DNA of 64,000 nucleotides from Allobosea sp. LC85 (lineage in GTDB: Bacteria > Pseudomonadota > Alphaproteobacteria > Rhizobiales > Beijerinckiaceae), in the NCBI RefSeq assembly GCF_000735605.1, contig NZ_JPKG01000006.1:372001-436000 (forward strand), in the 5' to 3' direction. The notes beneath the pieces are model-generated. The model was not told the DNA's origin, did no database searches, and saw only the letters and a program-made list of their open reading frames with translations. The stretch's first letter is position 1, and each line of letters starts with the position of its first letter. Of the stretch, positions 46,215 through 55,674 are shown in pieces. The position numbers were made by a program, and so were the translations under genes.

Positions 46215-46760
46215 TCAGTTGCTCGCAATCAGGTCGAGGCGCATGGCGCAGCGGCGCGCGATGGGCAGCCCGTGCATCGCTTCGCGCTCCAGAACCACGC
46301 GGAGCCTTCCGTCTATCGTGCGCTCATCGAGCGTCAGAAAGCCGAACCGGGCATAGAAGCGCTCGTTCCAGGCGAGCGCGCGGAAGGTGGTGAGCGTCAG
46401 GGCCCGCAGCCCGCTTGCCTTGGCATGGCCGATGGCCGCGCCGACCAGATGAGCGCCGCTGCCCCGGCCCTGGCGTTCTGCACGGACTGCCAGTTCCCAG
46501 ACATGCAATTCGTCGTCGATCCGCTCGGCACTGAGGAAGCCGACGACCTCGCCTGTCATGTCAGAGGCAACCCAGCTCGTGCCGGCGACTATGCTCGCGA
46601 GATGGGCCTCGGCCGACATTACGGCATCGTCCGCGATCCAGGCCAGGTCCGGCACCGTTCGGAAGACCTGGCCGGCAGAACGCTCGATCTCCGGAAGGTC
46701 GCCGGCATCCTCCGGCAAGGCGAGGCGGATGGTGATTTCGGCCCTATCACATGCAGTCAT
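46215..46760 (-). CDS. GNAT family N-acetyltransferase
   Basis: This 181-residue protein shows the GNAT pattern: WELAVRAERQGRGSGAHLVGAAIGHA for the acetyl-CoA loop (R-x-x-G-x-G) and a final LAWNERFYARFGF strand-helix. Several negatively charged residues near the N-terminus may define the acceptor site. The substrate is unknown. It is divergent from the broken GFA gene and upstream of rpsA on the same strand. Confidence 0.9.
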   Translation of the reverse strand: MTACDRAEITIRLALPEDAGDLPEIERSAGQVFRTVPDLAWIADDAVMSAEAHLASIVAGTSWVASDMTGEVVGFLSAERIDDELHVWELAVRAERQGRGSGAHLVGAAIGHAKASGLRALTLTTFRALAWNERFYARFGFLTLDERTIDGRLRVVLEREAMHGLPIARRCAMRLDLIASN

Positions 46761-46871
46761 TCATCGCTCCGCCCGGCTCGGCAATCCGTTTGACATGGGG
46801 GTTCCAGTCCGCTCGGCGACGGGATAGGGCAAACCAGTGCTGAGCACACAGCCCGGGTTGGGGGTTGAAAC

Positions 46872-47292
46872 ATGACGATGGGGCGAATGGCCAGGCCGAA
46901 GCTAATCCGGCGGATGCCTTTGCGGCTCGGTCCGCTTCGAGGCCAAGGGCCCGGCCGAGAAGCCGCATACATGCTCCTGCACCATGTGCCAGCGCCATAC
47001 GGGGGCATTGACGGTCGCCTGGGTCGAGTTCCCCAAGGGCGCGATCACCTGGACTGGCCCCGGCGGGGCGCCGTCGCTCTTCCGTTCGTCGGACCACTCG
47101 AGCCGAGCCTTCTGCCCGGCCTGCGGCAGCTGCATCGGCGCGGTCGATGACGATCCCATCGTTGCGCTGCTCCTCGGCAGCTTCGACAAGCCGCTGTCGG
47201 CTGCGCTGATGCCGACCTCTCATAGCTATCGCGGCGGGCGGCCCAGATGGTGGCATGTGGAGGAAACGAAACAGGACGTCGGCGCTCCCTAA
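46872..47292 (+). pseudogene. GFA (glutathione-dependent formaldehyde-activating enzyme-like) gene, frameshifted near its start
   Basis: Codons from 46906 to 47292 read SGGCLCGSVRFEAKGPAEKP, then CSCTMCQRHTG and FCPACGSCIG, the full zinc-cysteine pattern of the GFA family. In that frame TAA (46903-46905) lies just before, with no ATG, GTG or TTG between it and the first CxCG motif. The frame beginning at ATG 46872 (MTMGRMARPKLIR) looks like a natural N-terminus and would join by a one-base shift near 46905-46911. Either a frameshift mutation or a sequencing error is likely. Starting at the internal ATG 46984 would lose four zinc cysteines. It lies upstream of lemA, about 90 bp before. Confidence 0.6.
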
Positions 47293-47383
47293 CTCCGACG
47301 AATCGGCGCTGAGCCCCCGCTTCCCCGGCGTCGCGCTTCATGCCACCTTGCGCGCCGCGCTGTCCGGCGCTGGGGAGGAATTC

Positions 47384-47941
47384 ATGGGCTGGATCGTTCT
47401 CGGGCTCCTTGCAGCCGCCGCCATCTATCTCGTCATGACCTATAACGGGCTCGTCGCGATGCGGCAGCGGGTCAACCAGGCCTTCGCCGATATCGACGTC
47501 CAGCTGAAGCAGCGCCACGATCTGATCCCGAACCTCGTCGAAACGGTGAAGGGCTATGCCTCCCATGAGCGCGAGACCTTCGACGCTGTCGTCAAGGCCC
47601 GCAACGAGGCCCTGTCGGCCCACGGCCCGCAAGCACAGGCAGCAGCAGAGCAGCAACTCTCCGGCGCGTTGGGCCGCCTGCTCGCTCTTTCCGAGGCCTA
47701 TCCCGACCTCAAGGCAAGCGCCAATTTCCAGCAGCTCCAGAGCGAGCTCAGCAATGTCGAGGACAAGCTCGCGGCGGCGCGGCGCTTCTTCAACAATGCC
47801 GTCGGCGAGTTCAACGCTGCGATCCAGGCTTTCCCGGCGGTGTTCTTCGCGCCGCAAATGGGTTTCAGCCCGCGGGAATTCTTCGATGTCGGCGAGCAGG
47901 CACGCACGCAGCTCGATGTCGCCCCGAACGTGAAGTTCTGA
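47384..47941 (+). CDS. lemA: LemA family protein
   Basis: This 185-residue protein has one N-terminal transmembrane helix (GWIVLGLLAAAAIYLVM), then the LemA helical domain: YNGLVAMRQRVNQAFADIDVQLKQRHDLIPNLVETVKGYASHE. The usual extracytoplasmic orientation is inferred. GGGGAGGAATTC precedes ATG 47384. It is followed 30 bp later by an M48 protease gene; LemA and M48 proteases are often neighbours. The function of LemA is unresolved. Confidence 0.93.
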   Translation: MGWIVLGLLAAAAIYLVMTYNGLVAMRQRVNQAFADIDVQLKQRHDLIPNLVETVKGYASHERETFDAVVKARNEALSAHGPQAQAAAEQQLSGALGRLLALSEAYPDLKASANFQQLQSELSNVEDKLAAARRFFNNAVGEFNAAIQAFPAVFFAPQMGFSPREFFDVGEQARTQLDVAPNVKF

Positions 47942-47971
47942 CCGCCTCAAGAGCGGCAACGGAGCGGCGCC

Positions 47972-49024
47972 ATGCCGGGTCAGGCCTTCGGGCTCTATAC
48001 CCATATGCGCAACAACCGGATCAGGTCGGGTTTCCTGATCGCCGGGCTGTTCCTGCTGGTCTATCTGACAAGCTACGGCCTGATCCTGATCGCGTATGGC
48101 TATGGTGGGGTCGCGCGCGGACAGAGCGTCTATTCGGAGACGATCCGCCTGTTCTGGTCCTGGTTTCCGTTCATCACGCTCGCCGCCGCAGCCTGGGTCT
48201 TCATCGGGTTCAAAGTCAATGTCGGGCTGATCGGTGCGGTCACCGGCGCCAGCGGCGTAACGCGGGAACAGAATCCCAAGCTCTATCGGATGCTGGAAAA
48301 CCTCTGCATTTCGCGGGGGCTCACCGTGCCCAAGCTCTCGATCGTTGAAAGCGAAGCCCTCAACGCCTTCGCCAGCGGCGTCAACGACAAGCAGTTCACC
48401 GTCACGGTCACGACCGGTCTGATCCAGACGCTCACAGACGACGAGATCGAGGCCGTTCTCGCGCATGAGCTGACTCATATCCGCAATGGCGACGTCCGGA
48501 TGATGATCATCGCCGTGGTGATCGCAGGCGTGATCTCGTTGATCGGCGAGATCATCTTCCGCAGCATCGGTCGCGTGCGGGTCTCGTCCGACGATGCGAA
48601 GAAGGGGAGCGGCGTCGCCATCCTCCTCGGTGTCGCAATCATTGCAATCTCCTCGCTGCTCGCCGTGCTGATCCGCCTCTCTCTGTCGCGTTCGCGCGAG
48701 TATCTGGCCGATGCCGGGGCGGTCGAGCTGACCAAGAACCCGGATGCGATGATCTCCGCGCTGCTCAAGATTGCCGGGCGCGCCGATATCGACGGGGTGC
48801 CGTCGGGCGTCATGGACATGTGCTTCGAGAACGACCCCGACGATTTCGCCGATCTGTTCTCGACACATCCCTCGATCACCAAACGCGTGCAGGCGCTCGT
48901 CGAGACGGCAGGAGGTCGGATGCCGGCGATGCCTCCGCATCCGCCCAGAATGGCAGAGCGTCAGGATCTGCCGACCATGGTCGAGACGGCGCGCGGTCCG
49001 TGGGGCGCCAGGCCGCAGGACTGA
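47972..49024 (+). CDS. M48 family zinc metalloprotease (HtpX-like)
   Basis: This 350-residue membrane protease has the HELTH motif at residues 165-169 and a third zinc ligand in SRSREYLADAGA (E243). Two helices (about 20-45 and 65-85) precede the catalytic domain, and two more lie around 175-235. Its size and partner fit the LemA-linked HtpX-like group. It should act in inner-membrane quality control, inferred. The final 30 residues are Pro/Met-rich. Confidence 0.92.
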   Translation: MPGQAFGLYTHMRNNRIRSGFLIAGLFLLVYLTSYGLILIAYGYGGVARGQSVYSETIRLFWSWFPFITLAAAAWVFIGFKVNVGLIGAVTGASGVTREQNPKLYRMLENLCISRGLTVPKLSIVESEALNAFASGVNDKQFTVTVTTGLIQTLTDDEIEAVLAHELTHIRNGDVRMMIIAVVIAGVISLIGEIIFRSIGRVRVSSDDAKKGSGVAILLGVAIIAISSLLAVLIRLSLSRSREYLADAGAVELTKNPDAMISALLKIAGRADIDGVPSGVMDMCFENDPDDFADLFSTHPSITKRVQALVETAGGRMPAMPPHPPRMAERQDLPTMVETARGPWGARPQD

Positions 49025-49064
49025 CCTGCGGCTGCCTCGCGCTTAATGCATCGACCCGAAAGAT

Positions 49065-49673
49065 TTAGCGCCCATCCCGGGCCCAGCGGAGCGCCTCTCC
49101 CAGCCGATCATCTCCCCAGAACAATTCGCCATCGCCAGTAATGAAGGCCGGCGCCCCGAAGATCCCGAGCGACTTCGCGAGTTCGGTCTCGGCCTTCAGC
49201 CTGCCCTTGACCTCCTCGCTGCGCGACGTCGAGATCGCGGAGCCGGGATCCGCGCCAGCCTCCTTCAGTGCCGCGACCAGCACGGCCTCCTCGGCAATGT
49301 TACGCCCCTCGCAGAACGCGGCCCTGAACAGCGCCTTCGAGAAGGCGGGCATCCATCCTGCCTCGCGCCCGGCGAGCGCGACGCGCGCCGCGACATGCGA
49401 ATTCTGCGGGAACGGATTGGGCCGGACAAGCTTGATGCCGGCGCGGGCAGCCTGGCGCTCGAGGTCGCGCCACATATAGCGGCCCTTGTTCGGGAACAGG
49501 TTGAACGGCGACGTCGTCCAGCCCTGGCCGGCAAAGATCGGCCCCAGCAGAAAGGGCCGCCAGCGCAGGGCCACATCCGCCTCGTCTGCCACGGCTTCAA
49601 CCCGCAACGCGCTCAGGAAGGAATACGGAGAGGCGAACTCGTACCAGAAGTCGAGGACGGGACGATTCGGCAT
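49065..49673 (-). CDS. 2-hydroxychromene-2-carboxylate isomerase/DsbA-like protein
   Basis: This 202-residue thioredoxin-fold protein has DFWYEFASPYSFLSALRVE at the start, where the Ser of the glutathione-transferase kappa type replaces the CXXC motif, and GIFGAPAFITGD near the C-terminus (cis-Pro loop). This matches the HCCA isomerase/GST-kappa family. The second DsbA-like gene at 3242 is the CXXC-containing kind. No naphthalene pathway genes are nearby, so the reaction is unclear. Confidence 0.9.
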   Translation of the reverse strand: MPNRPVLDFWYEFASPYSFLSALRVEAVADEADVALRWRPFLLGPIFAGQGWTTSPFNLFPNKGRYMWRDLERQAARAGIKLVRPNPFPQNSHVAARVALAGREAGWMPAFSKALFRAAFCEGRNIAEEAVLVAALKEAGADPGSAISTSRSEEVKGRLKAETELAKSLGIFGAPAFITGDGELFWGDDRLGEALRWARDGR

Positions 49674-49936
49674 TCAGCCTCCAGGTCGGTCATCGGTTTG
49701 AGTCGCGCTCGGGAAGCTTCGACCTGTCGCGGCGCGACTGCAAGCACGCAGGACGCGTGTTGCACAATCGGCATCGCTGATGCCGACCCATCACGGGATG
49801 ACGTTTGATCGATCAGAAGGTTCCGATTGCGTCGTCCCGAGGGCTGCGATAGTGCGCCATTGAGCCGAAAACAGGGCCATCCACAGTCGAAGCGTCCCCG
49901 GCATGGAAACATGCCGTCAGAGCAGGAAGATCATCG

Positions 49937-51169
49937 ATGTCCGACAAGCGCGTGAAGAAGGTCGTACTCGCCTATTCCGGCGGCCTTGACACCTCGATCA
50001 TCCTGAAATGGCTGCAAACCACCTATCAATGCGAGGTCGTGACCTTCACCGCCGATCTCGGCCAGGGCGAGGAGCTGGAGCCCGCCCGCCAGAAGGCGCT
50101 GCTGCTCGGCATCAAGCCCGAGAACATCCATATCGAGGACCTGCGCGAGGAATTCGTCCGCGACTACGTCTTCCCGATGTTCCGGGCCAATGCGGCCTAT
50201 GAGGGCGTCTACCTGCTCGGCACCTCGATCGCTCGCCCGCTGATCGGCAAAAAGCTGATCGAGATCGCCGAGAGAGTCGGCGCCGACGCCATCTCCCATG
50301 GCGCAACCGGCAAGGGCAACGACCAGGTCCGCTTCGAGCTCACCGCCTATGCGCTGAAGCCCGATGTCGTGGTGATCGCACCCTGGCGCGAATGGGATCT
50401 GCGCTCGCGCGAGCAGCTCATCGCCTTCGCCGAACAGCACCAGATCCCGATCGCCAAGGACAAGCGCGGCGAAGCGCCCTTCTCGGTCGACGCCAACCTG
50501 CTGCACGCCTCCTCGGAAGGAAAGGTGCTGGAGGACCCGGCGCAGGAAGTGCCGGATTACGTCTATTCGCGCACGATCTCGCCCGAGGATGCGCCGGACA
50601 AGCCGACCTATATCACCATCGACTTCGCCAAGGGCGATGCGGTCGCCATCGACGGCGTCCCGCTCTCGCCCGCCACGCTTCTGGCGAAATTGAACGAGCT
50701 CGGCCGCGACAACGGCATCGGCCGCCTCGACCTCGTCGAGAACCGCTTCGTCGGCATGAAGTCGCGCGGCATGTACGAGACGCCCGGCGGCACGATCCTG
50801 CACGCGGCGCATCGGGCCATCGAGTCGATCACGCTCGACCGCGGCGCGGCCCATCTCAAGGACGAGATCATGCCGAAATATGCCGAGCTGATCTATAACG
50901 GCTTCTGGTTCTCGCCCGAGCGCGAGATGCTGCAGGCGCTGATCGACAAGAGCCAGGAATACGTCGCCGGCCAGGTTCGCCTGAAGCTGTACAAGGGCGG
51001 CGTCCATGTCGTCGGCCGCTCCAGCCCCTATTCGCTCTACGACCAGGACCTGGTGACCTTCGAGGAAGGTGCCGTCGCCTATGACCACCGCGATGCGGCC
51101 GGCTTCATCCGCCTGAACGCGCTGCGCCTGCGTACGCTCGGCCAGCGCAAGAAGAAGCTCGGGCTCTGA
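49937..51169 (+). CDS. argG: argininosuccinate synthase
   Basis: This 410-residue enzyme condenses citrulline and aspartate in arginine synthesis. The N-terminal P-loop is [14 protein letters not shown] (14-27), followed by [14 protein letters not shown] and [18 protein letters not shown], hallmarks of ArgG. Length is normal. AGGA lies before ATG 49937. The upstream 260 bp show no gene. argH and other arg genes are not in the window. Confidence 0.97.
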   Translation: MSDKRVKKVVLAYSGGLDTSIILKWLQTTYQCEVVTFTADLGQGEELEPARQKALLLGIKPENIHIEDLREEFVRDYVFPMFRANAAYEGVYLLGTSIARPLIGKKLIEIAERVGADAISHGATGKGNDQVRFELTAYALKPDVVVIAPWREWDLRSREQLIAFAEQHQIPIAKDKRGEAPFSVDANLLHASSEGKVLEDPAQEVPDYVYSRTISPEDAPDKPTYITIDFAKGDAVAIDGVPLSPATLLAKLNELGRDNGIGRLDLVENRFVGMKSRGMYETPGGTILHAAHRAIESITLDRGAAHLKDEIMPKYAELIYNGFWFSPEREMLQALIDKSQEYVAGQVRLKLYKGGVHVVGRSSPYSLYDQDLVTFEEGAVAYDHRDAAGFIRLNALRLRTLGQRKKKLGL

Positions 51170-51329
51170 TCAGACTTGCGCCTCGCGCGCTGCGGGATTC
51201 ACCGCTGCAGCGCGGATGGGGACCGACGACGAGAAAGAGCTGCTCGGTCAAGCGCGATGCCGATCATCGGGATCGGTCAGCGGTCTGGCCGAGCTTCCCG
51301 GGTACTGAGCAACCGGCTTTGCAGTGGCC

Positions 51330-51953
51330 TCAGGTTCGCCAGCGCAAACGCTCCGGTGCCAGCGTGTTCTCGAACGCCACGCCCGTGCGCCGGGCCGCGG
51401 CATAGTCGCGCTTCAGGCGGAAATACCATTGCGCCAGCCGGTCGGCCTGGCCCATCAGCAGCATCGTCGGCTTGCGCTCGAGGCCCTGCTGGGCGAGCTC
51501 CAGGATATCCTGGTCCTGGCGCAGGAAGGCCCGGGCCGCCCAGCGGAGCGGCAGCGCGAGAAGCGCCAGTTGCGGCAGGTCGGAGAGCAGCACATTCGTC
51601 AGCAGCGTCCGCTTCGCATCGATCGGTGTCGCAAAGGTCGCGTTGACGATGGTGCGCCTGCCTACGGTGATGCGCTCGATGCGCTGGCCCGGCAGCAGGC
51701 CATCGAACGGCCCTTGCGATAGCGGCGCGCCCCGATGCGGGCAGCGATCACGCAAGGCAAAGACCTCACCGCTGTGCTTGCGACCAATCACGATCTGCTC
51801 GCCAAGGATCGTCACGCTCTCGCGGGCGCCGGGAGCGAGCCGTCCCCTGCTCTTGGCGCAATACCAGGCTTCGCGCGGCGGCTCGCGAAACTCACTGGCC
51901 GCCGGCACCGCCTGCGCGACAGCATCGATCGGCGGGATCACTGAAACGGTCAT
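51330..51953 (-). pseudogene. Rieske [2Fe-2S] oxygenase-like gene with internal deletion
   Basis: The N-terminal half is a Rieske domain: WYCAKSRGRLAPG and CPHRGAPLSQGPFDG, with the first Cys-x-His pair. The next expected element, Cys-x2-His of the same cluster, is missing: after PFDG the chain goes straight to LLPGQRIERITVGRR and a C-terminal domain (RTLLTNVLLSDLP ... LERKPTMLLMGQADRLAQWYF) found at the end of these oxygenases. The whole is 207 residues against about 340 for family members, so about 130 residues are lost in frame. The Fe-S cluster cannot form normally, and the gene is probably non-functional. An assembly error is the alternative. Confidence 0.6.
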
Positions 51954-52002
51954 TCGGAACCTTGAGCATCCCTGCACCGCGCTGAAGGCCGGCGGCTCGG
52001 GC

Positions 52003-52380
52003 TCAAGGTCGCCGTGCGCATTGCCGGTGCATTGCAGCCGGCATCGAAACGCGATCCCGCGCTCGGGGCCGCTTTGATCCGGACGCTTTCAGGGGGATCG
52101 CGGGGGCAGCGACGCGGCGCTGATGGAATGGCAGACCTGCGTCACGGCTTGTCGACGATCCAGGTATGGGGCTGCCCTGAGCGAGTTCCTCGTGCCAGTC
52201 ACCCCGGGCGTCCTGGTAGACGATACCGTCGGTGACGCCAGGCCGCTTCTGGCGGGCAGCGGCCTTGTTGGCCGCCTTGAGTGCGGCATCATGCGACCGA
52301 AAGGTCTCGGACAGTGCACCGCCGACCTTGTAGGCCCAGCCGCCATCGTGCTGGACGATCTCGTACTTCACCATGACCAT
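52003..52380 (-). CDS. DUF2188-like protein with probable frameshifted C-terminus
   Basis: The first 70 residues (MVMVKYEIVQHDGGWAYKVGG, then SHDAALKAANKAAARQKRPG and GIVYQDARGDWHEELAQG) resemble the DUF2188 family: a small alpha-beta domain with a repeated H/D-G-G-W strand. The remaining 55 residues become rich in Arg, Ser and Pro, unlike a natural protein. Shifting frame at the GDWHEELAQ region gives GQPHTWIVDKP and a stop at 52142-52144, a far more natural end. A one-base loss or gain there is likely. Function is unknown. Confidence 0.55.
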   Translation of the reverse strand: MVMVKYEIVQHDGGWAYKVGGALSETFRSHDAALKAANKAAARQKRPGVTDGIVYQDARGDWHEELAQGSPIPGSSTSRDAGLPFHQRRVAAPAIPLKASGSKRPRARDRVSMPAAMHRQCARRP

Positions 52381-52485
52381 GGTCGTCCTCCGAGGATCAC
52401 AAGCGGAACCGCCGGACGCCCCTCGGGTTCCGCCGCTCGAAGATAATCCGAGCCGGGCCGATGATGAAGGCCAAATCCGCTTGAG

Positions 52486-53319
52486 CTACTCGCCGTTACC
52501 GCCATCAGCCGCGCGCAGGCCTTCGAGCACCGGCATCGAGGTGACGTGATAGCCGGCATCGACATGATGAACGTCACCGGTCACGCCGCCGGACAGATCC
52601 GAGAGGTAGTACAACGCCGAGCCACCGATCTCCTCGAGCGTCACCGACTTGCGCAAAGGCGAATTGGCCCGCTGCCATGAATACATGGCGCGCGCATCCG
52701 AGATGCCGGCGCCGGCGAGCGTGCGCACTGGCCCGGGCGAAAGCGCGTTGACGCGGATGCCGCGCGGACCGAAATCCGCGGCGAGATAGCGCATGCTCGC
52801 CTCGAGCGCCGCCTTGGCGACACCCATGACATTGTAGTTCGGCATCACGCGCGTCGATCCACCATAGGTCAGCGTGATCATGCTGCCGCCTCTGGGCATG
52901 CGCTCGGCGGCGCGCTTGGCAGCCTCCGTGAAGGAAAAGCAGGAGATCACCATGGTGCGCGAGAAATTCTCGCGGCTGGTGTCGGCATAGAGGCCCTTGA
53001 GCTCGCTCTTGTCGGAAAAACCGATGGCGTGAACGATGAAATCCAGTGTGTTGCGCTCGGGATCGCCGCCCCAGGCCTCATCGATCGCAGCAAAGGCTCC
53101 ATCGACGCTTGCGATATCCTCGACATCGCAGGGCAGGACCAGCTTCGATCCGATGCTCTCCGCCAGCGGCTTCACGCGCTTGCCGAGCGCTTCGCCCTGA
53201 TAGGTGAAGGCCATCTCGGCGCCATGGGCGTGGAGGGTACGTGCAATGCCCCAGGCGATGGAATTCTGGTTGGCGACGCCCATGACGAGGCCGCGCTTGT
53301 TATGCATCAAGGGGAGCAT
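52486..53319 (-). CDS. fabI: enoyl-[acyl-carrier-protein] reductase (NADH)
   Basis: This 277-residue short-chain dehydrogenase-fold reductase performs the last reduction of fatty acid elongation. The FabI pattern is clear: GVANQNSIAWGIA nucleotide loop, Y152 in TLTYGGS, and the catalytic Tyr-x6-Lys pair at Y162 and K169 (YNVMGVAKAA). It is the target family of triclosan. It follows fabA-fabB on the same strand, with the DUF3303 gene between. Confidence 0.96.
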   Translation of the reverse strand: MLPLMHNKRGLVMGVANQNSIAWGIARTLHAHGAEMAFTYQGEALGKRVKPLAESIGSKLVLPCDVEDIASVDGAFAAIDEAWGGDPERNTLDFIVHAIGFSDKSELKGLYADTSRENFSRTMVISCFSFTEAAKRAAERMPRGGSMITLTYGGSTRVMPNYNVMGVAKAALEASMRYLAADFGPRGIRVNALSPGPVRTLAGAGISDARAMYSWQRANSPLRKSVTLEEIGGSALYYLSDLSGGVTGDVHHVDAGYHVTSMPVLEGLRAADGGNGE

Positions 53320-53396
53320 GGGATGACTCTATTCGGGTCTTGGAAGGGTACTTAAGCAGGGTAGGGACTGGATCAGGCGGGTCGGATTGGCTCTTG

Positions 53397-53669
53397 CTAC
53401 AGATGTTTGGCGATGGCCGCGGCCGTCGCCTTGGACGATGCCAGCGGCACGATCTCGAAGCGCGCGAGATCGCTCCATTCCAGCACCCACTCCTGCAGCA
53501 CCGCGACATCGTCGCATTCCATGACCTGGAAGCAACGAGCCAGATCTGCCTGGATCCAGCTGTCCACATAGCACAGGCCATCGGGCATCATGCGGCCACG
53601 CTCGTGGAAGCGACGATAGATGTCCTTCACCCGCGCCTGGTCGAAATGCTCGATGACCATGAACAGCAT
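53397..53669 (-). CDS. DUF3303 family protein
   Basis: This 90-residue protein starts MLFMVIEHFDQARVKDIYRRF and contains GLCYVDSWIQADLARCFQVMECDD and FEIVPL, the DUF3303 signature: a small ferredoxin-like fold. Cysteines lie in GLCYVD, RCFQ and ECDD. Function is unknown. It is inserted between fabB (6 bp upstream) and fabI (77 bp downstream), which implies co-expression with fatty-acid synthesis genes. Confidence 0.88.
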   Translation of the reverse strand: MLFMVIEHFDQARVKDIYRRFHERGRMMPDGLCYVDSWIQADLARCFQVMECDDVAVLQEWVLEWSDLARFEIVPLASSKATAAAIAKHL

Positions 53670-53675
53670 GCAGGC

Positions 53676-54902
53676 TCAGACCTCCAGCCGCTTCATCACG
53701 ATGGTCGCATTCGTTCCGCCGAAGCCGAAGGAATTCGAGAGCACGCAACCAAGGCCGGCATTGTCGATGCGCTTGCGCACGATCGGCATGTCGGCAAAGG
53801 CGGGATCGAGTTCCTCGATATGGGCGCTCTCGCAAATGAAATCGTTATTGAGCATCAGGAGCGAGTAGATCGCCTCCTGAACGCCGGTCGCACCCAGCGA
53901 ATGGCCGGTCAGCGACTTTGTCGCCGAGATCGGCGGGCTCTTCTCGCCGGCGCCAAAGACCTCGCGGATCGCCTCGATCTCCTTGGCATCGCCAACGGGG
54001 GTCGAGGTGCCATGGGGGTTGATGTAGTCGACCTTGGCTTTCACGCCCTGCAGGGCCATCCTCATGCAGCGGACCGCGCCCTCGCCGGAGGGGGCGACCA
54101 TGTCGTAACCGTCCGAGGTCGCGCCATAGCCGACGATCTCGCCATAGATGCGCGCACCGCGCGCCTTGGCGTGTTCCAGTTCCTCGAGCACGACGACGCC
54201 GGCACCGCCGGCGATGACGAAGCCATCGCGCCTGACGTCATAGGCGCGCGACGCCCGTGACGGCGTTTCGTTGAAATCGGTCGACATGGCGCCCATGCCG
54301 TCGAACAGGACGGAGAGCGTCCAGTCCAGTTCCTCGCAGCCACCCGCGAAGATCACATCCTGCTTGCCCCACTGGATCAGCTCATAGGCATTGCCGATGC
54401 AGTGGTTCGACGTCGCACAGGCCGAGGAGATCGAATAGTTCACGCCCTTGATCTTGAACCAGGTCGCAAGCGTCGCCGACGCGGTCGAGGACATGCCCTT
54501 GGGCACAGCAAACGGGCCGACCTTCTTGGACGATCCGCTTTCGCGGGCCTTGTCGTAGGCGTCGATCAGGGCGCGGGTCGAGGGGCCGCCCGAGCCCATG
54601 ACGATGCCGGTCCGCTCATGGCTGATCTCGCCGGCTTCGAGGCCCGCATCCGCGATCGCCTGTTCCATGGCGACATGGTTCCAGGCCGAGCCGCCGCCAT
54701 GGAAGCGCATCGCGCGACGGTCGACCACGCTGGCGGCGTCGAGCGTCGGCGCGCCGCCGACACGGCTGCGGAAGCCATGCTCAGCAAATTCGGGCATGAA
54801 GGCGATGCCGGATTTGGCCTCGTGCAGCGAGGACAGCACTTCCTGCGTATTGTTGCCGATGGACGAGACAATGCCCATCCCGGTGACCACAACGCGTCTC
54901 AT
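53676..54902 (-). CDS. fabB: beta-ketoacyl-ACP synthase I
   Basis: This 408-residue condensing enzyme has the catalytic triad Cys162 (SSACATS), His297 (INPHGTST) and His334 ([10 protein letters not shown]). Thiolase fold and length fit FabB; context with fabA supports the FabB assignment over FabF. It elongates cis-3-decenoyl-ACP for unsaturated fatty acids. ATG 54902 ([10 protein letters not shown]) gives the standard N-terminus. It follows fabA by about 118 bp. Confidence 0.96.
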   Translation of the reverse strand: MRRVVVTGMGIVSSIGNNTQEVLSSLHEAKSGIAFMPEFAEHGFRSRVGGAPTLDAASVVDRRAMRFHGGGSAWNHVAMEQAIADAGLEAGEISHERTGIVMGSGGPSTRALIDAYDKARESGSSKKVGPFAVPKGMSSTASATLATWFKIKGVNYSISSACATSNHCIGNAYELIQWGKQDVIFAGGCEELDWTLSVLFDGMGAMSTDFNETPSRASRAYDVRRDGFVIAGGAGVVVLEELEHAKARGARIYGEIVGYGATSDGYDMVAPSGEGAVRCMRMALQGVKAKVDYINPHGTSTPVGDAKEIEAIREVFGAGEKSPPISATKSLTGHSLGATGVQEAIYSLLMLNNDFICESAHIEELDPAFADMPIVRKRIDNAGLGCVLSNSFGFGGTNATIVMKRLEV

Positions 54903-55020
54903 GCTCGTTTCTCCGGCTTTCTCGTCACGGACCGGGCCTCGCGGAGGTTCGGTCAATCTTCTCAGTCACGCGCAGATGGACCGCTCAGACGGCGAGCGCA
55001 AGGCCGGCGCGCTGTTTTAC

Positions 55021-55533
55021 TCAGGCGCCCTCAGGCTTGAACAGGCCAACGCGCATATCCGAGACCGTATAGATTCGCTTGCCATCGGCCTCCAGCCAGC
55101 CATCGGCAATGCCGAGCACCAGCTTGGACTTGAAGACGCGCTTGAATTCGACACCATAGACGACCTGCTTGACGCTGGGCAGGACCTGGTCGGCGAACTT
55201 CACCTCACCGACGCCGAGCGCCCTGCCCCGGCCCGGCAGTCCGAGCCAGCCGAGGAAGAAGCCGGTGAGCTGCCAGAGCGCATCGAGCCCGAGGCAGCCC
55301 GGCATCACGGGATCGCCCTTGAAATGGCAATCGAAGAACCAGAGGTCCGGCCTGACATCGAATTCGGCGCGCACGAAGCCCTTGCCATGAGGACCACCGT
55401 TCTCGGCGATCTCGGTGATGCGGTCGAACATCAGCATCGGCGGCAGCGGCAGCTGCGCGTTACCAGGTCCGAAAAGTTCCCCGCGACCGCAGCTGAGGAT
55501 CTCCTCGTAGCTGAAAGACGACTGACGCTCCAT
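55021..55533 (-). CDS. fabA: 3-hydroxydecanoyl-ACP dehydratase/isomerase
   Basis: This 170-residue hot-dog-fold enzyme makes trans-2- and cis-3-decenoyl-ACP. Catalytic residues are H70 in [13 protein letters not shown] and D84 in LGLDALWQ, matching E. coli numbering. Start at ATG 55533 ([12 protein letters not shown]) is normal. It heads the fabA-fabB-(DUF3303)-fabI run. In related genomes irr usually lies directly upstream; here a LysE gene is in between. Confidence 0.96.
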   Translation of the reverse strand: MERQSSFSYEEILSCGRGELFGPGNAQLPLPPMLMFDRITEIAENGGPHGKGFVRAEFDVRPDLWFFDCHFKGDPVMPGCLGLDALWQLTGFFLGWLGLPGRGRALGVGEVKFADQVLPSVKQVVYGVEFKRVFKSKLVLGIADGWLEADGKRIYTVSDMRVGLFKPEGA

Positions 55534-55674
55534 ACTGCCCCGCTCCGTATCGACCGTTCGGCCAAGCCTTACCCGGCATTGGCGCTGGTGATGTGCTCTC
55601 GGAGCCGTGCGTAACACGGGCTTACGCCGAAACGGAAGGGCGCAAGCCCGGTCTTCCGTCCCAAAGATCGGCAA

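Noticed and set aside
47045..48940. A 631-codon open frame on the minus strand
   Set aside because: It is antisense to lemA and the M48 protease, whose motifs are intact; composition is Arg/Asp-rich shadow text.
51189..51227. Hairpin after argG (CGCGCTGC and GCAGCGCG arms)
   Set aside because: The stem is good but no T-run follows, so it was not called as a terminator.
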